Positions 53,568 through 63,014 of a stretch of DNA of 64,000 nt are shown here, in pieces. The position numbers and the translations under genes are program-made. The stretch is taken from positions 1 through 64,000 of the forward strand of contig CABYFY010000001.1 of the NCBI GenBank assembly GCA_902518355.1. The letters run 5' to 3'. Under the pieces are notes generated by a model. That model made no database searches and was not told the origin of the DNA. It worked only from the letters and a program-made list of their open reading frames with translations. Within the stretch, counting starts at the first letter, position 1. Each line of letters begins with the position of its first letter. This stretch comes from an uncultured Bacteroidota bacterium. GTDB taxonomy: Bacteria; Bacteroidota; Bacteroidia; Flavobacteriales; Flavobacteriaceae.

Positions 53568-55883
53568 TTGGAAAAAAAATATAAATTATATTCTTTTTTA
53601 TTGTGGTTATTCTTTTTAACCCCGATTTCTCTTATTGCTTTAATATTCTATTATGCCTCTATTGGTGGCTTCGGAGATATGCCGGATTTAGAAGTGTTAG
53701 AGAACCCTAAAACAAATTTGGCGAGCGAAGTTATAAGCTCTGATGGTAAGACTCTTGGCAAATATTATTTTAATGACAATAGGACTCCTGTAACTTTCGA
53801 CGAACTTCCAAAACATCTCGTTGATGCCCTAATTGCTACTGAAGATATCAGATTTTATTCTCATTCTGGGATAGACTTTAAGAGAACATTTGGAGCAGCT
53901 TTAAAGTTAGGTAAAGATGGTGGTGGAAGTACTATTACTCAGCAGCTGGCAAAGTTATTATTTACCGGAGAAGGTTCAAGAGATATATTAGAAAGGTTAA
54001 CTCAAAAGTTTAAGGAATATATTATAGCAGTTAGACTTGAGCGACATTATACAAAAGATGAAATTATAACTCAATATTTGAACTTATACGATTTTGGTAA
54101 TAACGGAGATGGTATTAGAAGCGCTGCAAGAATCTATTTTGGAAAAGAACCAATAGATTTAGATATAAACGAATCCGCAATTTTAGTCGGCATGTTAAAA
54201 AACTCTTCATTGTACAATCCAAGGCCTCATAGAAATCCAGTTGGAGTTAAAAACAGAAGAAATGTTGTGTTGGGTCAAATGAAAAAATATAATTATTTGG
54301 AAGAGGTTATTGTTGATTCTATTCAATTACAACCCCTAAATCTAAATTACACACCTGAATCTCACAGAGAAGGACTTGCTACATACTTTAGAGAGTTTTT
54401 AAGAGCACATATGAAAGCTTGGATAAATGATGAAAATAACAGAAAACCTGACGGATCAAAATACAATCTAAATACAGATGGTTTAAAAATTTATACAACA
54501 ATAAATTATTCGATGCAAGAAATGGCAGAAAATGCAGTATTAACTCATATGCCAAGACTTCAAAAAGAATTTTTTGAGCAGAATGAAACATTAGATGACT
54601 CCATTGCTCCATTTCGTGAATTAACCAGTGGCGCAGTTGATACGTTATTAAGAATATCAATGAGAAGATCTGAACGATGGAGAAAAATGAAATATGATTT
54701 AAAAAAAGATAATGAAGAAATTGAAGAATCATTTTTTGTTCCAAAAGAAATGACGGTTTTTTCTTGGGAAGGTGAAATTGATACGATTATGACTCCTTTA
54801 GATTCTATGAAATATTATAAGTCTTTTTTTAGACCCGGGATGATGTCAATGGATCCAACTAATGGTTATATCAAGGCTTGGGTAGGCGGTATGAATTACA
54901 GACATTTTCAGTATGATATGGTAAAAAAAGGTAAGAGACAAATTGGATCAACTTTTAAACCATTCATATATGCTGCAGCTATTGATCAATTAAAATTGTC
55001 TCCGTGCGATACATTTCCTGATAGTCAATTTTGTATTCAAAAGAATAAATTTGGAAATGTTAAACAATGGTGTCCAAAAAATTCTGGAGACAAATATGGT
55101 AGAACAAGAACTTTAAAAAATGCTCTGGCAAATTCGGTAAATACTGTAACTGCTAGATTAATGGACAGGATTGGTCCAAGAACAGTTGTTAAATTAGCCA
55201 AGGATTTAGGAATCGAACAAAGAATACTTCCGGTACCATCCATTGCTTTGGGAACTCCTGACCTCAGCGTGTATGAAATGGTTGCGGCATATTCAACTTT
55301 TGCAAATAAAGGTGTTTATACACAACCTGTTTTTATCGAAAGAATTGAAGATAAAAATGGCACTACTTTATACGAGAATAAGCCAGTTACAAGAGATGTT
55401 TTAAGTGAGGAGGCTGCTTATGTTACTGTTAATTTATTAGAGGGTGTAACAAAAGCAGGATCAGGAACAAGGCTAAGAACAACTGGAGCTGATGAATTTA
55501 ACAGAGCCTATCAAAATGTAGTAACCGGATATCCTTATGAGTTTACAAATCCAATTGCAGGAAAGACAGGTACAACCCAAAATCAAAGTGACGGATGGTT
55601 TATCGGAATGGTCCCAAACCTAGTAACAGGTGTTTGGGTTGGAGCTGAAGATAGAGCAATTCATTTTGAAGACATTGCCTACGGCCAAGGTGCCTCTATG
55701 GCTTTACCTATTTGGGGAGTATATATGAAAAGTGTGTATCAAGATTCAACTTTAATGATATCTAAAGACTCATTTGAAAGACCAAAAAGATTGAGTATAG
55801 AATTGGACTGTAACAAATTTGTTATAGACTCTATAGGATCTGGAAAAACTACAGATCAAGAGATTTTAGATATTGATTTCTAA
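53568..55883 (+). CDS. mrcA: Penicillin-binding protein 1A (bifunctional glycosyltransferase/transpeptidase)
   Basis: Class A PBP of 771 residues. An N-terminal membrane helix (about 10-30), the GT51 domain with catalytic Glu92 in ATEDIRFYSHSG and GGGSTITQQ, and the transpeptidase domain with Ser461 (STFK), the SVN motif (NALANSVN) near 522 and KTGTT at 666-670. It should extend and cross-link peptidoglycan. Starts with TTG at 53568. The last 35 bases overlap the convergent acetoacetyl-CoA synthetase gene. Confidence 0.94.
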   Translation: MEKKYKLYSFLLWLFFLTPISLIALIFYYASIGGFGDMPDLEVLENPKTNLASEVISSDGKTLGKYYFNDNRTPVTFDELPKHLVDALIATEDIRFYSHSGIDFKRTFGAALKLGKDGGGSTITQQLAKLLFTGEGSRDILERLTQKFKEYIIAVRLERHYTKDEIITQYLNLYDFGNNGDGIRSAARIYFGKEPIDLDINESAILVGMLKNSSLYNPRPHRNPVGVKNRRNVVLGQMKKYNYLEEVIVDSIQLQPLNLNYTPESHREGLATYFREFLRAHMKAWINDENNRKPDGSKYNLNTDGLKIYTTINYSMQEMAENAVLTHMPRLQKEFFEQNETLDDSIAPFRELTSGAVDTLLRISMRRSERWRKMKYDLKKDNEEIEESFFVPKEMTVFSWEGEIDTIMTPLDSMKYYKSFFRPGMMSMDPTNGYIKAWVGGMNYRHFQYDMVKKGKRQIGSTFKPFIYAAAIDQLKLSPCDTFPDSQFCIQKNKFGNVKQWCPKNSGDKYGRTRTLKNALANSVNTVTARLMDRIGPRTVVKLAKDLGIEQRILPVPSIALGTPDLSVYEMVAAYSTFANKGVYTQPVFIERIEDKNGTTLYENKPVTRDVLSEEAAYVTVNLLEGVTKAGSGTRLRTTGADEFNRAYQNVVTGYPYEFTNPIAGKTGTTQNQSDGWFIGMVPNLVTGVWVGAEDRAIHFEDIAYGQGASMALPIWGVYMKSVYQDSTLMISKDSFERPKRLSIELDCNKFVIDSIGSGKTTDQEILDIDF

Positions 55884-57771
55884 TCACCAAATAATCTTCA
55901 ATACATTCAGGATTTCTCATAGCTCCTTTTGAAATTACATCATTAACATTTTGCCCCAGTAGAATCTTTTTTAACGGAATTTCCATTTTTTTACCACTGA
56001 TTGTATACGGAATTTGAGAAATTGTAAAAATTAAGTTAGGGGTATGTCTAGGTGAACACTCATTTTTAATTTTTTTGATTATTGTGTTTTTAAACTCAGC
56101 ATTCAACTCTGATTCAGTTTCAATAAACAAAACTAGTTTACTATTACTACCAAAATTTAAATCAACTATCAATGAATCTTTGATTTCTAATATACTGTCT
56201 AAAGCAGAATAAATTTCAGATGTTCCAATCCTAATTCCATTTCTGTTTAATGTTGCATCAGACCTTCCTTGCATTAATATTCCTCGTTTATCGTCAATTA
56301 AAATCCAATCCCCGTGAGTCCAAACACCTTTATTTTTTTCAAAATAGGAATCATGGTATTTTTCAAAATTCTTATCTCCCCAAAAAAATAAAGGCATCGA
56401 CGGGAGAGGTTCTGTAATTACTAGTTCGCCAGTTTCACCCTCAATTTCTTGACCTTTCTCATCCCATGATTGAATTGCAGCACCAAGCATTTTACATTGT
56501 AGAAACCCAGCGTAAACAGGCAACTTTGTTGACCCACCAATGAATGCTGAACATACATCAGTACCACCACTCAATGAAATGATTTGGCTATTTGGAAGCT
56601 TTTTTTGTAACCAATGAAAAGCTTCAATAGATAATGGAGATCCGGTGGCTCCAATGGTTTTAATAAAACTCAAATCTTGTTGATTAACGTCTTTAATATT
56701 TTGCTTCATACTAGCAATAAAAAGAGGAGAACCATTTCCGAAGTGGTTGATTTTAGCCTCTTTGGCAAACCTCCATTGTATTCCAATGTCAGGATAATTA
56801 GCGGCCCCATCATAAAGACACAATGTTGTTCCACAAAGAAGCGAGCCAATCGCGTAATTCCACATCATCCACCCTGTTGTTGTATTCCAAAAGAATTTAT
56901 CTCCTTCTACAACATTTTGATGTAACGAATGAGATTTATATTGCTCTAATAGTATTCCTCCAGTTCCGTGAGTAATCGCTTTGGGTTTTCCAGTAGTTCC
57001 TGATGAAAATAGGACCCAAATAGGGTGATTAAACTCAACTGGATCCAATTCAAAGTCAATCCAATAGTTTGATTTTAGATTCCATGAATTAAAACTTGAA
57101 TCAAATATAACAGTCTTAATTATTGAAGGTAATTTTTCTTCAAGCTCAGTAATTTTATTTTCTTGACTAAATATTTTACCATTATATGAATAGCTTTTAT
57201 GTGCTAATAAAACTTTAGGATTTAATTGGATAAATCTGTTTACAATACTTTCAACTCCAAAATCAGGTGAACAGCATGACCACACAGCTCCTAAAGAATT
57301 TGCAGCTATAAATGAAGCTATTGTATCAGGATGATTTAGTAAATAACCAGCTACTACATCTCCCTTAGTCACATTACATTTGACTAATATATCTCTAACT
57401 TCTTTTGTTTTTTCAAGTAAACTATTCCATGTAATTTCAACAAAATCATCAGATTCATTTTTATATTTAATTGCAATTTTATTTCTTTTAGCATGACGTA
57501 AAATATGTTTTGAATAGCTTAACTCGGCACCGTTGAACCATTTAGTTTTATAAAAAGGGATTTCTTTTTTTAAAACATAATCATAGTTTTTGTCAAATTT
57601 AATTTTATAAAATTCGGCTATTGATTCCCAAAACTTATCAAGATTTGTTATCGACCATTTGTGAAGTTCATTATATTCTGGGAAGTCTAAATTATATTTT
57701 TTTGAGACAAAAGATTCAAATTGATATAAATTAGATGATTCATAATTTTCTGGAATCCAAATTTTTTCCAT
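55849..57771 (-). CDS. Acetoacetyl-CoA synthetase
   Basis: Acyl-adenylating enzyme of 640 residues. The AMP-binding motif SSGTTGKPKA is at about 253-262, and the ATGSPLS, GGTDVCSAF and SGKKMEIPLK motifs match acetoacetate-CoA ligases (AacS) more than acetyl-CoA synthetases. It converts acetoacetate, ATP and CoA to acetoacetyl-CoA, allowing use of ketone bodies or PHB products. It is the last gene of the three-gene operon beginning at 60599; the gap to the ABC gene is 2 bases. Confidence 0.9.
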   Translation of the reverse strand: MEKIWIPENYESSNLYQFESFVSKKYNLDFPEYNELHKWSITNLDKFWESIAEFYKIKFDKNYDYVLKKEIPFYKTKWFNGAELSYSKHILRHAKRNKIAIKYKNESDDFVEITWNSLLEKTKEVRDILVKCNVTKGDVVAGYLLNHPDTIASFIAANSLGAVWSCCSPDFGVESIVNRFIQLNPKVLLAHKSYSYNGKIFSQENKITELEEKLPSIIKTVIFDSSFNSWNLKSNYWIDFELDPVEFNHPIWVLFSSGTTGKPKAITHGTGGILLEQYKSHSLHQNVVEGDKFFWNTTTGWMMWNYAIGSLLCGTTLCLYDGAANYPDIGIQWRFAKEAKINHFGNGSPLFIASMKQNIKDVNQQDLSFIKTIGATGSPLSIEAFHWLQKKLPNSQIISLSGGTDVCSAFIGGSTKLPVYAGFLQCKMLGAAIQSWDEKGQEIEGETGELVITEPLPSMPLFFWGDKNFEKYHDSYFEKNKGVWTHGDWILIDDKRGILMQGRSDATLNRNGIRIGTSEIYSALDSILEIKDSLIVDLNFGSNSKLVLFIETESELNAEFKNTIIKKIKNECSPRHTPNLIFTISQIPYTISGKKMEIPLKKILLGQNVNDVISKGAMRNPECIEDYLVIRNQYLKSLDL

Positions 57772-57773
57772 AA

Positions 57774-59453
57774 TTATAACGACGCGTTAATTAATTTTTT
57801 GGTATAACTATCCTTTGGCTTTTTGAACAATAAATCAGCGTCATTGTATTCAACTATTTTTCCATTATGAAGCACTAAAATTTTATCAGACATATGCCTA
57901 ACAACTGAAAGGTCATGTGATATAAAAATATAGGTAAAGCTATATTTTTTCTTCAACTGATTTAGCAGGTTAAGCACAGTAGCCTGAATCGAAACATCGA
58001 GAGCAGAAACTGATTCATCACATATCAAAACCTGAGGTTTGACGCTGATTGCCCTAGCAATACAAACCCGTTGTCTCTGTCCTCCTGAAAGTTCATGAGG
58101 ATAACTATTTAAAAAGTTTTCGCTCAGACCAACGTCGTTAATTAGTTTTTTACATTCATCATATAAATCCTCTTTTCCACAAATTTTATGAAAAATTAAG
58201 GGTTCAGAAATAATTTGATATATATTATGAAGAGGATTTAATGATGCATAGGGATCTTGAAAAACTATTTGAATATTTTTTCTAAAACCTAATAATTCTT
58301 TCCCTTGAATTTTAGAAATATCAAGCCCATTAAAAAAAATTTCACCTTCTTCAAATTTGTGAATCTTCAGTATGGCATTTGATAAGCTAGTTTTTCCAGA
58401 CCCTGATTCTCCTATTAAACCTAAAGTTTCACCTTTGTATAATTTTAAGCTTATTTTTTCTAAAGCTTGAAAGCCTTTGTTTTTTACAAATAAGCTTTTC
58501 GATGTATTATAGAATTTTGACAAATTATTAATTTCTAAAATTGGGTTTTTTGAATATATACCTTTTAATCTTTTATCTCGTTCCTTTTTTGTTTCTGAAA
58601 TTTTCTTATTTTTCTGATTATAAGTCTCAATAGTAGGTAAAACCTTTAATCTTTTACTGTCATTTATAATCACAGATAATAAAGCTTTCGTATAATCTTT
58701 TTTAGGGGATTTAAATATTTGTTTATTTAAACCCTGCTCTATTATCACTCCTGTCTTCATTATAATAATTCTATCGGAAATCTTTGACACCAACCTTAAA
58801 TCATGTGAAATAAATAATATTGATAGATTTTCACTTTTTTGTAAATCTTTTAGTATGTCGATAATTTCTTTTTGTATTGTTACATCTAAAGCTGTGGTAG
58901 GTTCATCTGCAATCAAAAGTTTAGGATTACAAGACAGAGCCATGACTATCATAACTCTCTGTTTTTGCCCGCCAGATAGCTGGTGAGGGTATTTATCAAA
59001 TAGATTTTCTACATTATCAAGCTTTACTTTTTTAATAAGTTTTTCTATTCTAGATGAAATTTCTTTGCTGTCTTTGTTTTCATGTGATCGGAATACTTCA
59101 AAAAGCTGTTCTCCAATTTTCATGGTTGGATTTAGTGCAGTCATCGGCTCTTGAAAAATCATAGATATTTCTGAGCCTCTAATTTTCATTATTTCATTTT
59201 CCTGTAGATTTATGATATTTCTTTGATTAAAATATATCTCCCCAGAAATATTGAAGTTCTTTTTTTCAAGAAGTCCTAAAATGCATAAAGAAGTAAGTGA
59301 TTTGCCGCTACCAGATTCACCTATTAGACCAACTATTTCATTTTTTTTTATATTAAATGAAACTGACTTTATTAATTTTTTATTTTTAGAATTTTCTGCA
59401 ATGCTAACACATAGCTTTTTTATATCAAGTAATATTTTCTTTTTTGATTTCAA
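57774..59453 (-). CDS. Double ATPase of an oligopeptide-type ABC transporter (DppD-DppF fusion, YejF-like)
   Basis: Protein of 559 residues with two complete ABC domains. First: Walker A GESGSGKS (45-52) and signature LSGGQKQR (about 163-170). Second: Walker A GESGSGKT at about 349-356, LSGGQRQR near 459, each followed by Walker B aspartates. Such fusions energise peptide or nickel importers (Dpp/Opp/Yej). No permease or binding protein gene is in the window, so the partner must be elsewhere. It is 2-3 bases from its neighbours on both sides. Confidence 0.92.
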   Translation of the reverse strand: MKSKKKILLDIKKLCVSIAENSKNKKLIKSVSFNIKKNEIVGLIGESGSGKSLTSLCILGLLEKKNFNISGEIYFNQRNIINLQENEIMKIRGSEISMIFQEPMTALNPTMKIGEQLFEVFRSHENKDSKEISSRIEKLIKKVKLDNVENLFDKYPHQLSGGQKQRVMIVMALSCNPKLLIADEPTTALDVTIQKEIIDILKDLQKSENLSILFISHDLRLVSKISDRIIIMKTGVIIEQGLNKQIFKSPKKDYTKALLSVIINDSKRLKVLPTIETYNQKNKKISETKKERDKRLKGIYSKNPILEINNLSKFYNTSKSLFVKNKGFQALEKISLKLYKGETLGLIGESGSGKTSLSNAILKIHKFEEGEIFFNGLDISKIQGKELLGFRKNIQIVFQDPYASLNPLHNIYQIISEPLIFHKICGKEDLYDECKKLINDVGLSENFLNSYPHELSGGQRQRVCIARAISVKPQVLICDESVSALDVSIQATVLNLLNQLKKKYSFTYIFISHDLSVVRHMSDKILVLHNGKIVEYNDADLLFKKPKDSYTKKLINASL

Positions 59454-59456
59454 AGA

Positions 59457-60599
59457 CTATTCGATTGAAGTTGCAATTTTGTATCCTTCAGCTATATATT
59501 GAAATAAATCACTGGAGCCATCATCACCACCTTTGTTATTATACTCGCCCTGTCTTACAATAATTATATTTTCATCTGGAAAAGAAATTACAAATTGACC
59601 ACGATGACCATTCATGGTAAACACTTTCTTACCCTCATAATTATATAGCCACCATCCATATCCATAATATGGACTATCTTCAAAAACTGGATTGATTGAA
59701 ACATCGATGTAAGAGGGGTCTAATATTATTTCATCATTCCACTTGCCATTATTTATATACAGTTTACCAAATCTTGCAAAATCTCTAGCTGTACTTGCAA
59801 TACAACAATATGCTTTTTCCATTCTTGATTTTTCACTGTCAATTTGCCAAAGAGCAGAATTTTCAGCTCCCATTGGTTGCCAAAATTTTTCACTCAAATA
59901 ATTTGTAAGAGTAGTACCTGTTGCTTTTTCGATTACCATTCCTAATAACTGAGTGTCACCGCTAGAATATCTAAAGCTTTGACCGGGTTTATCTATAATA
60001 TTTTGCCTTAGAACAACCGATCTTATATTATCTGTGAAGTAACTTTCAGATGTTATATTAATAACACTGTAATATTTTTCACTCCACTTCATTCCTGATG
60101 ACATAGAAGCTAAATCTCCCACTGTTAATTCACTTGCAAGCCCTTCCTTATATTCATCAAAATAATCACTTAAAGGTTGGTCTAGTCCCTTGATTTTTCC
60201 TTCCATAATTGCTTTAAACATCATGCTTGTGACAATGCTTTTTGCAACTGAAAATGAGTTTGAAAGACTACTTGATTTATGATCGTCAAAATATTTTTCA
60301 AAAACAATACTGTCATTTTTGATTACTAAAAAGGATTTGGTTTTTCTTTCTTCATTTAATTTTTTTAGATTTTCAGACTGTTTGACAGAGTTATACTTTT
60401 CATGAAGTAACCATGGTTGAGGAACAGAGTTTTTGATTTCTCTGTTTTCAAAGTATTCATAGTCAGAAATAAAAGCTGTATTATTTCCTGTAAGATAAAT
60501 TGTTCTAACTCCTTTAAGTAGGTACTCAACATTGAATGCATAAATCAATATTAAGATAGAACTTAAAATAATTGTTGTCCACACTAAAATCTTTTTCAT
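59457..60599 (-). CDS. Serine hydrolase, class C beta-lactamase-like, membrane-anchored
   Basis: PBP-like serine hydrolase of 380 residues: N-terminal membrane helix (about 5-24), SVAK with Ser117 and Lys120, YSS at 211-213 (Tyr211), and the third motif HRG near residue 339. It should face the periplasm. Function may be esterase, D-amino-peptidase or amidase. It shares an operon with the ABC ATPase (3-base gap) and AacS. It has the classic triad, unlike the less typical third motif of the enzyme at 3380. Confidence 0.88.
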   Translation of the reverse strand: MKKILVWTTIILSSILILIYAFNVEYLLKGVRTIYLTGNNTAFISDYEYFENREIKNSVPQPWLLHEKYNSVKQSENLKKLNEERKTKSFLVIKNDSIVFEKYFDDHKSSSLSNSFSVAKSIVTSMMFKAIMEGKIKGLDQPLSDYFDEYKEGLASELTVGDLASMSSGMKWSEKYYSVINITSESYFTDNIRSVVLRQNIIDKPGQSFRYSSGDTQLLGMVIEKATGTTLTNYLSEKFWQPMGAENSALWQIDSEKSRMEKAYCCIASTARDFARFGKLYINNGKWNDEIILDPSYIDVSINPVFEDSPYYGYGWWLYNYEGKKVFTMNGHRGQFVISFPDENIIIVRQGEYNNKGGDDGSSDLFQYIAEGYKIATSIE

Positions 60600-60616
60600 A
60601 ATCAGTTTGTTTGTCT

Positions 60617-60624
60617 CAAAGATA
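60617..60624 (-). promoter_or_regulatory. -7 promoter box of the hydrolase-ABC-AacS operon
   Basis: Minus-strand TATCTTTG, 17 bases before the ATG at 60599. No -33 element at the usual spacing. Confidence 0.5.
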
Positions 60625-60733
60625 TGAATTTAATATTCTAATTTTTTTTATTTAGGCACTGTCAAAATTCAGATGTCAACAAATAATTCTTAAATTTAAT
60701 TGAACTAAAATCATAAACTCTCAATTTATATAG

Positions 60734-62167
60734 ATGCGAGAAAATAATATATCACTCAGTTCTAGGATTTTTTATTATATGATGGTTTTTATAGTTGTTG
60801 AATCAATTATGATTGCCGGTGTAACTTTATATCAATTCAATAATCAAAACTCAGAATACCATGAAGGTAGACTTGAAAGAAAAGAAAACAACCTTCTTAC
60901 AGACCTTAAGTATGAAATAGATAAATCTGGAATTAACTCCATCGATGCATTAAGTAACAGTATGATCCTTGAAGCGGCAGATGTTCATAATCTAGAGTTT
61001 GAGCTATACAGCTTAGAGGGTATTTTATTGAAAAGTTCAACAGCCCTTACCGGGGTTAGAGGGACAACTATTATAGACCAACAAATAGTTGATTATTTCA
61101 AAAATGAAAATCCTTCTAGATACGTCGAGGATGATACAAATACAAATTATTTCAAATCATCTTACAATCTGGTTACTAATTTTAAAAATGAACCACTTGG
61201 TATTATATATATTCCATATTTTGCTGATGATACCAGCAGCAAACAGGAGCTTACAGGGTTTTTGATAAGACTTGGGTTTGTTCATGGAAATATGATTTTA
61301 ATTGCATTTGTCATTGCATATTTTATTTCAAATTTTGTAACAAAGTCTTTAGATTCGATTGGAGAAACCATTAAAAAAACAAATCTTCAAAATCAAAATG
61401 TAAAAATCAATGTAGATAATACACCAAGAGAAGTTGTTGCATTAATCGATTCATATAATACAATGATAGATGAGCTTAAAAGTAGTGCGGTTAAGCTTGC
61501 AAAAAGTGAAAGGGAAACAGCTTGGAGAGAGATGGCTAAACAAGTTGCTCACGAAATAAAAAACCCTTTAACTCCTATGAGATTAAGTATTCAAACATTT
61601 GAAAGAGGTTTTAGTAAAGGTCAAGAATTTAGTAAACAAAGAATAAAAGAATTTAGTGATTCATTGATTCAACAAATTGATACAATGAGTTCCATTGCAA
61701 CTGCCTTTTCCGATTTTGCAGAAATGCCAGAGCCAAAAAAAGAGCTATTGAATGTTGTTGAGGTTGTAGAGCTTGCTATTGATATTTTTAATAAAAATCA
61801 CATCACTTTTAACTCATCTAGTAAAGAAATCCAAGCAAATTTTGACAGGACCCAACTTATAAGGGTAATTACTAATCTGTTAAAAAATGCATTTCAAGCA
61901 ATTCCTGAAGACAGAAAACCAGAAATTAAAGTTAGTATCTCAGAAAAAGGTAATTATGTAAATATTTCAATTGCTGATAATGGTTATGGAATTTCAATTG
62001 CTGATACAGAAAAAATATTTGAACCAAGCTTTACAACAAAGTCCAGTGGAATGGGTCTTGGTTTATCAATGATAAAAAGTATTATCTCTGCCTACAACGG
62101 AAATATAACTTTTTCGTCTAAGAGTAATGTTGGTACAACATTTAATATTACCTTCCCAAAAAACTAA
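60734..62167 (+). CDS. NtrY-like sensor histidine kinase
   Basis: Membrane histidine kinase of 477 residues: a transmembrane helix (about 11-31), a periplasmic sensor of about 145 residues, a second helix (about 178-198), a HAMP-like segment, the HisKA motif VAHEIKNPLTPMRLSI with His273, and the HATPase region (NLLKNAFQA, DNGYGI, GMGLGLSM). The NPLTPMRLS form of the H box is typical of NtrY relatives. No response regulator gene is adjacent. The enoyl-CoA hydratase gene starts 5 bases after it. Confidence 0.92.
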   Translation: MRENNISLSSRIFYYMMVFIVVESIMIAGVTLYQFNNQNSEYHEGRLERKENNLLTDLKYEIDKSGINSIDALSNSMILEAADVHNLEFELYSLEGILLKSSTALTGVRGTTIIDQQIVDYFKNENPSRYVEDDTNTNYFKSSYNLVTNFKNEPLGIIYIPYFADDTSSKQELTGFLIRLGFVHGNMILIAFVIAYFISNFVTKSLDSIGETIKKTNLQNQNVKINVDNTPREVVALIDSYNTMIDELKSSAVKLAKSERETAWREMAKQVAHEIKNPLTPMRLSIQTFERGFSKGQEFSKQRIKEFSDSLIQQIDTMSSIATAFSDFAEMPEPKKELLNVVEVVELAIDIFNKNHITFNSSSKEIQANFDRTQLIRVITNLLKNAFQAIPEDRKPEIKVSISEKGNYVNISIADNGYGISIADTEKIFEPSFTTKSSGMGLGLSMIKSIISAYNGNITFSSKSNVGTTFNITFPKN

Positions 62168-62172
62168 TTAAG

Positions 62173-62949
62173 ATGTCATATAATAATTTAACATATGAGA
62201 TTAAAAATAGAATTAATATTATTTCAATCAATCGACCTGAAAAATTAAATGCGTTAAACATTGAAACATTTTCAGAGATTGATCATGCAATTAAGTCATC
62301 AGTAGCAAATGATGAAGTCAGAATTATTATTCTTACTGGTGTTGGCGAAAAGGCATTTGTGGCTGGTGCTGACATAAAAGAGTTTGTAAATTTTACCATG
62401 GAGCAAGGGTCTGAGCTTTCAGAGTCTGGTCATAAAATTTTATCTGAAACTATTGAAGGATGTTCAAAACCTATAATTGCAGCAATAAATGGTTATGCAT
62501 TGGGCGGGGGTCTAGAGTTAGCTATGGCTTGTCATATAAGGGTTGCTTCCGAAAACTCAAAAATGGGATTACCAGAAGTTTCACTTGGAGTTATTCCAGG
62601 GTACGGTGGAACTCAAAGACTTCCTCAATTGGTCGGAAAAGGAAGGGCTTTGGATATGATTCTGACTGCTAAAATGATTGATGCTGATGAAGCCTTAGCT
62701 TACGGGTTGATAAATTATATGACTGACCAAACCGAATTAATGGATTTTGTAAAAAATCTTTCAGAAAAAATCTTAGCAAATTCCTCTAACGCAATAAAGA
62801 ATGCGATAAAGAGTGTTAATGCAAATTTTGAAAAAGGAATTGACGGTTTTAAGGTGGAAATTAACGAGTTTGGTAAGTGTTTTGAAACAAAGGAATTCAA
62901 TGAGGGTACTTCAGCATTTTTAAATAAGAGAAAGCCAGACTTTAACTAA
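62173..62949 (+). CDS. Enoyl-CoA hydratase (crotonase family)
   Basis: Crotonase-fold protein of 258 residues. The oxyanion-hole loops FVAGADIKEF (62-71) and ALGGGLELAM (109-118), and the catalytic pair Glu115 and Glu135 with 20-residue spacing are as in 2-enoyl-CoA hydratase. It hydrates enoyl-CoA in beta-oxidation or a related pathway. It directly follows a histidine kinase, with which it may be co-transcribed. Confidence 0.92.
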   Translation: MSYNNLTYEIKNRINIISINRPEKLNALNIETFSEIDHAIKSSVANDEVRIIILTGVGEKAFVAGADIKEFVNFTMEQGSELSESGHKILSETIEGCSKPIIAAINGYALGGGLELAMACHIRVASENSKMGLPEVSLGVIPGYGGTQRLPQLVGKGRALDMILTAKMIDADEALAYGLINYMTDQTELMDFVKNLSEKILANSSNAIKNAIKSVNANFEKGIDGFKVEINEFGKCFETKEFNEGTSAFLNKRKPDFN

Positions 62950-63014
62950 ATATTATGTGTTTTTTAACACCTAAATAGTTAAAAAAATAAGATATTCGCT
63001 TCAAAATTAATATA

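Noticed and set aside
54388-54744. A 118-codon frame antisense to PBP1A
   Set aside because: Lies inside a conserved transpeptidase gene, composition typical of shadow frames.
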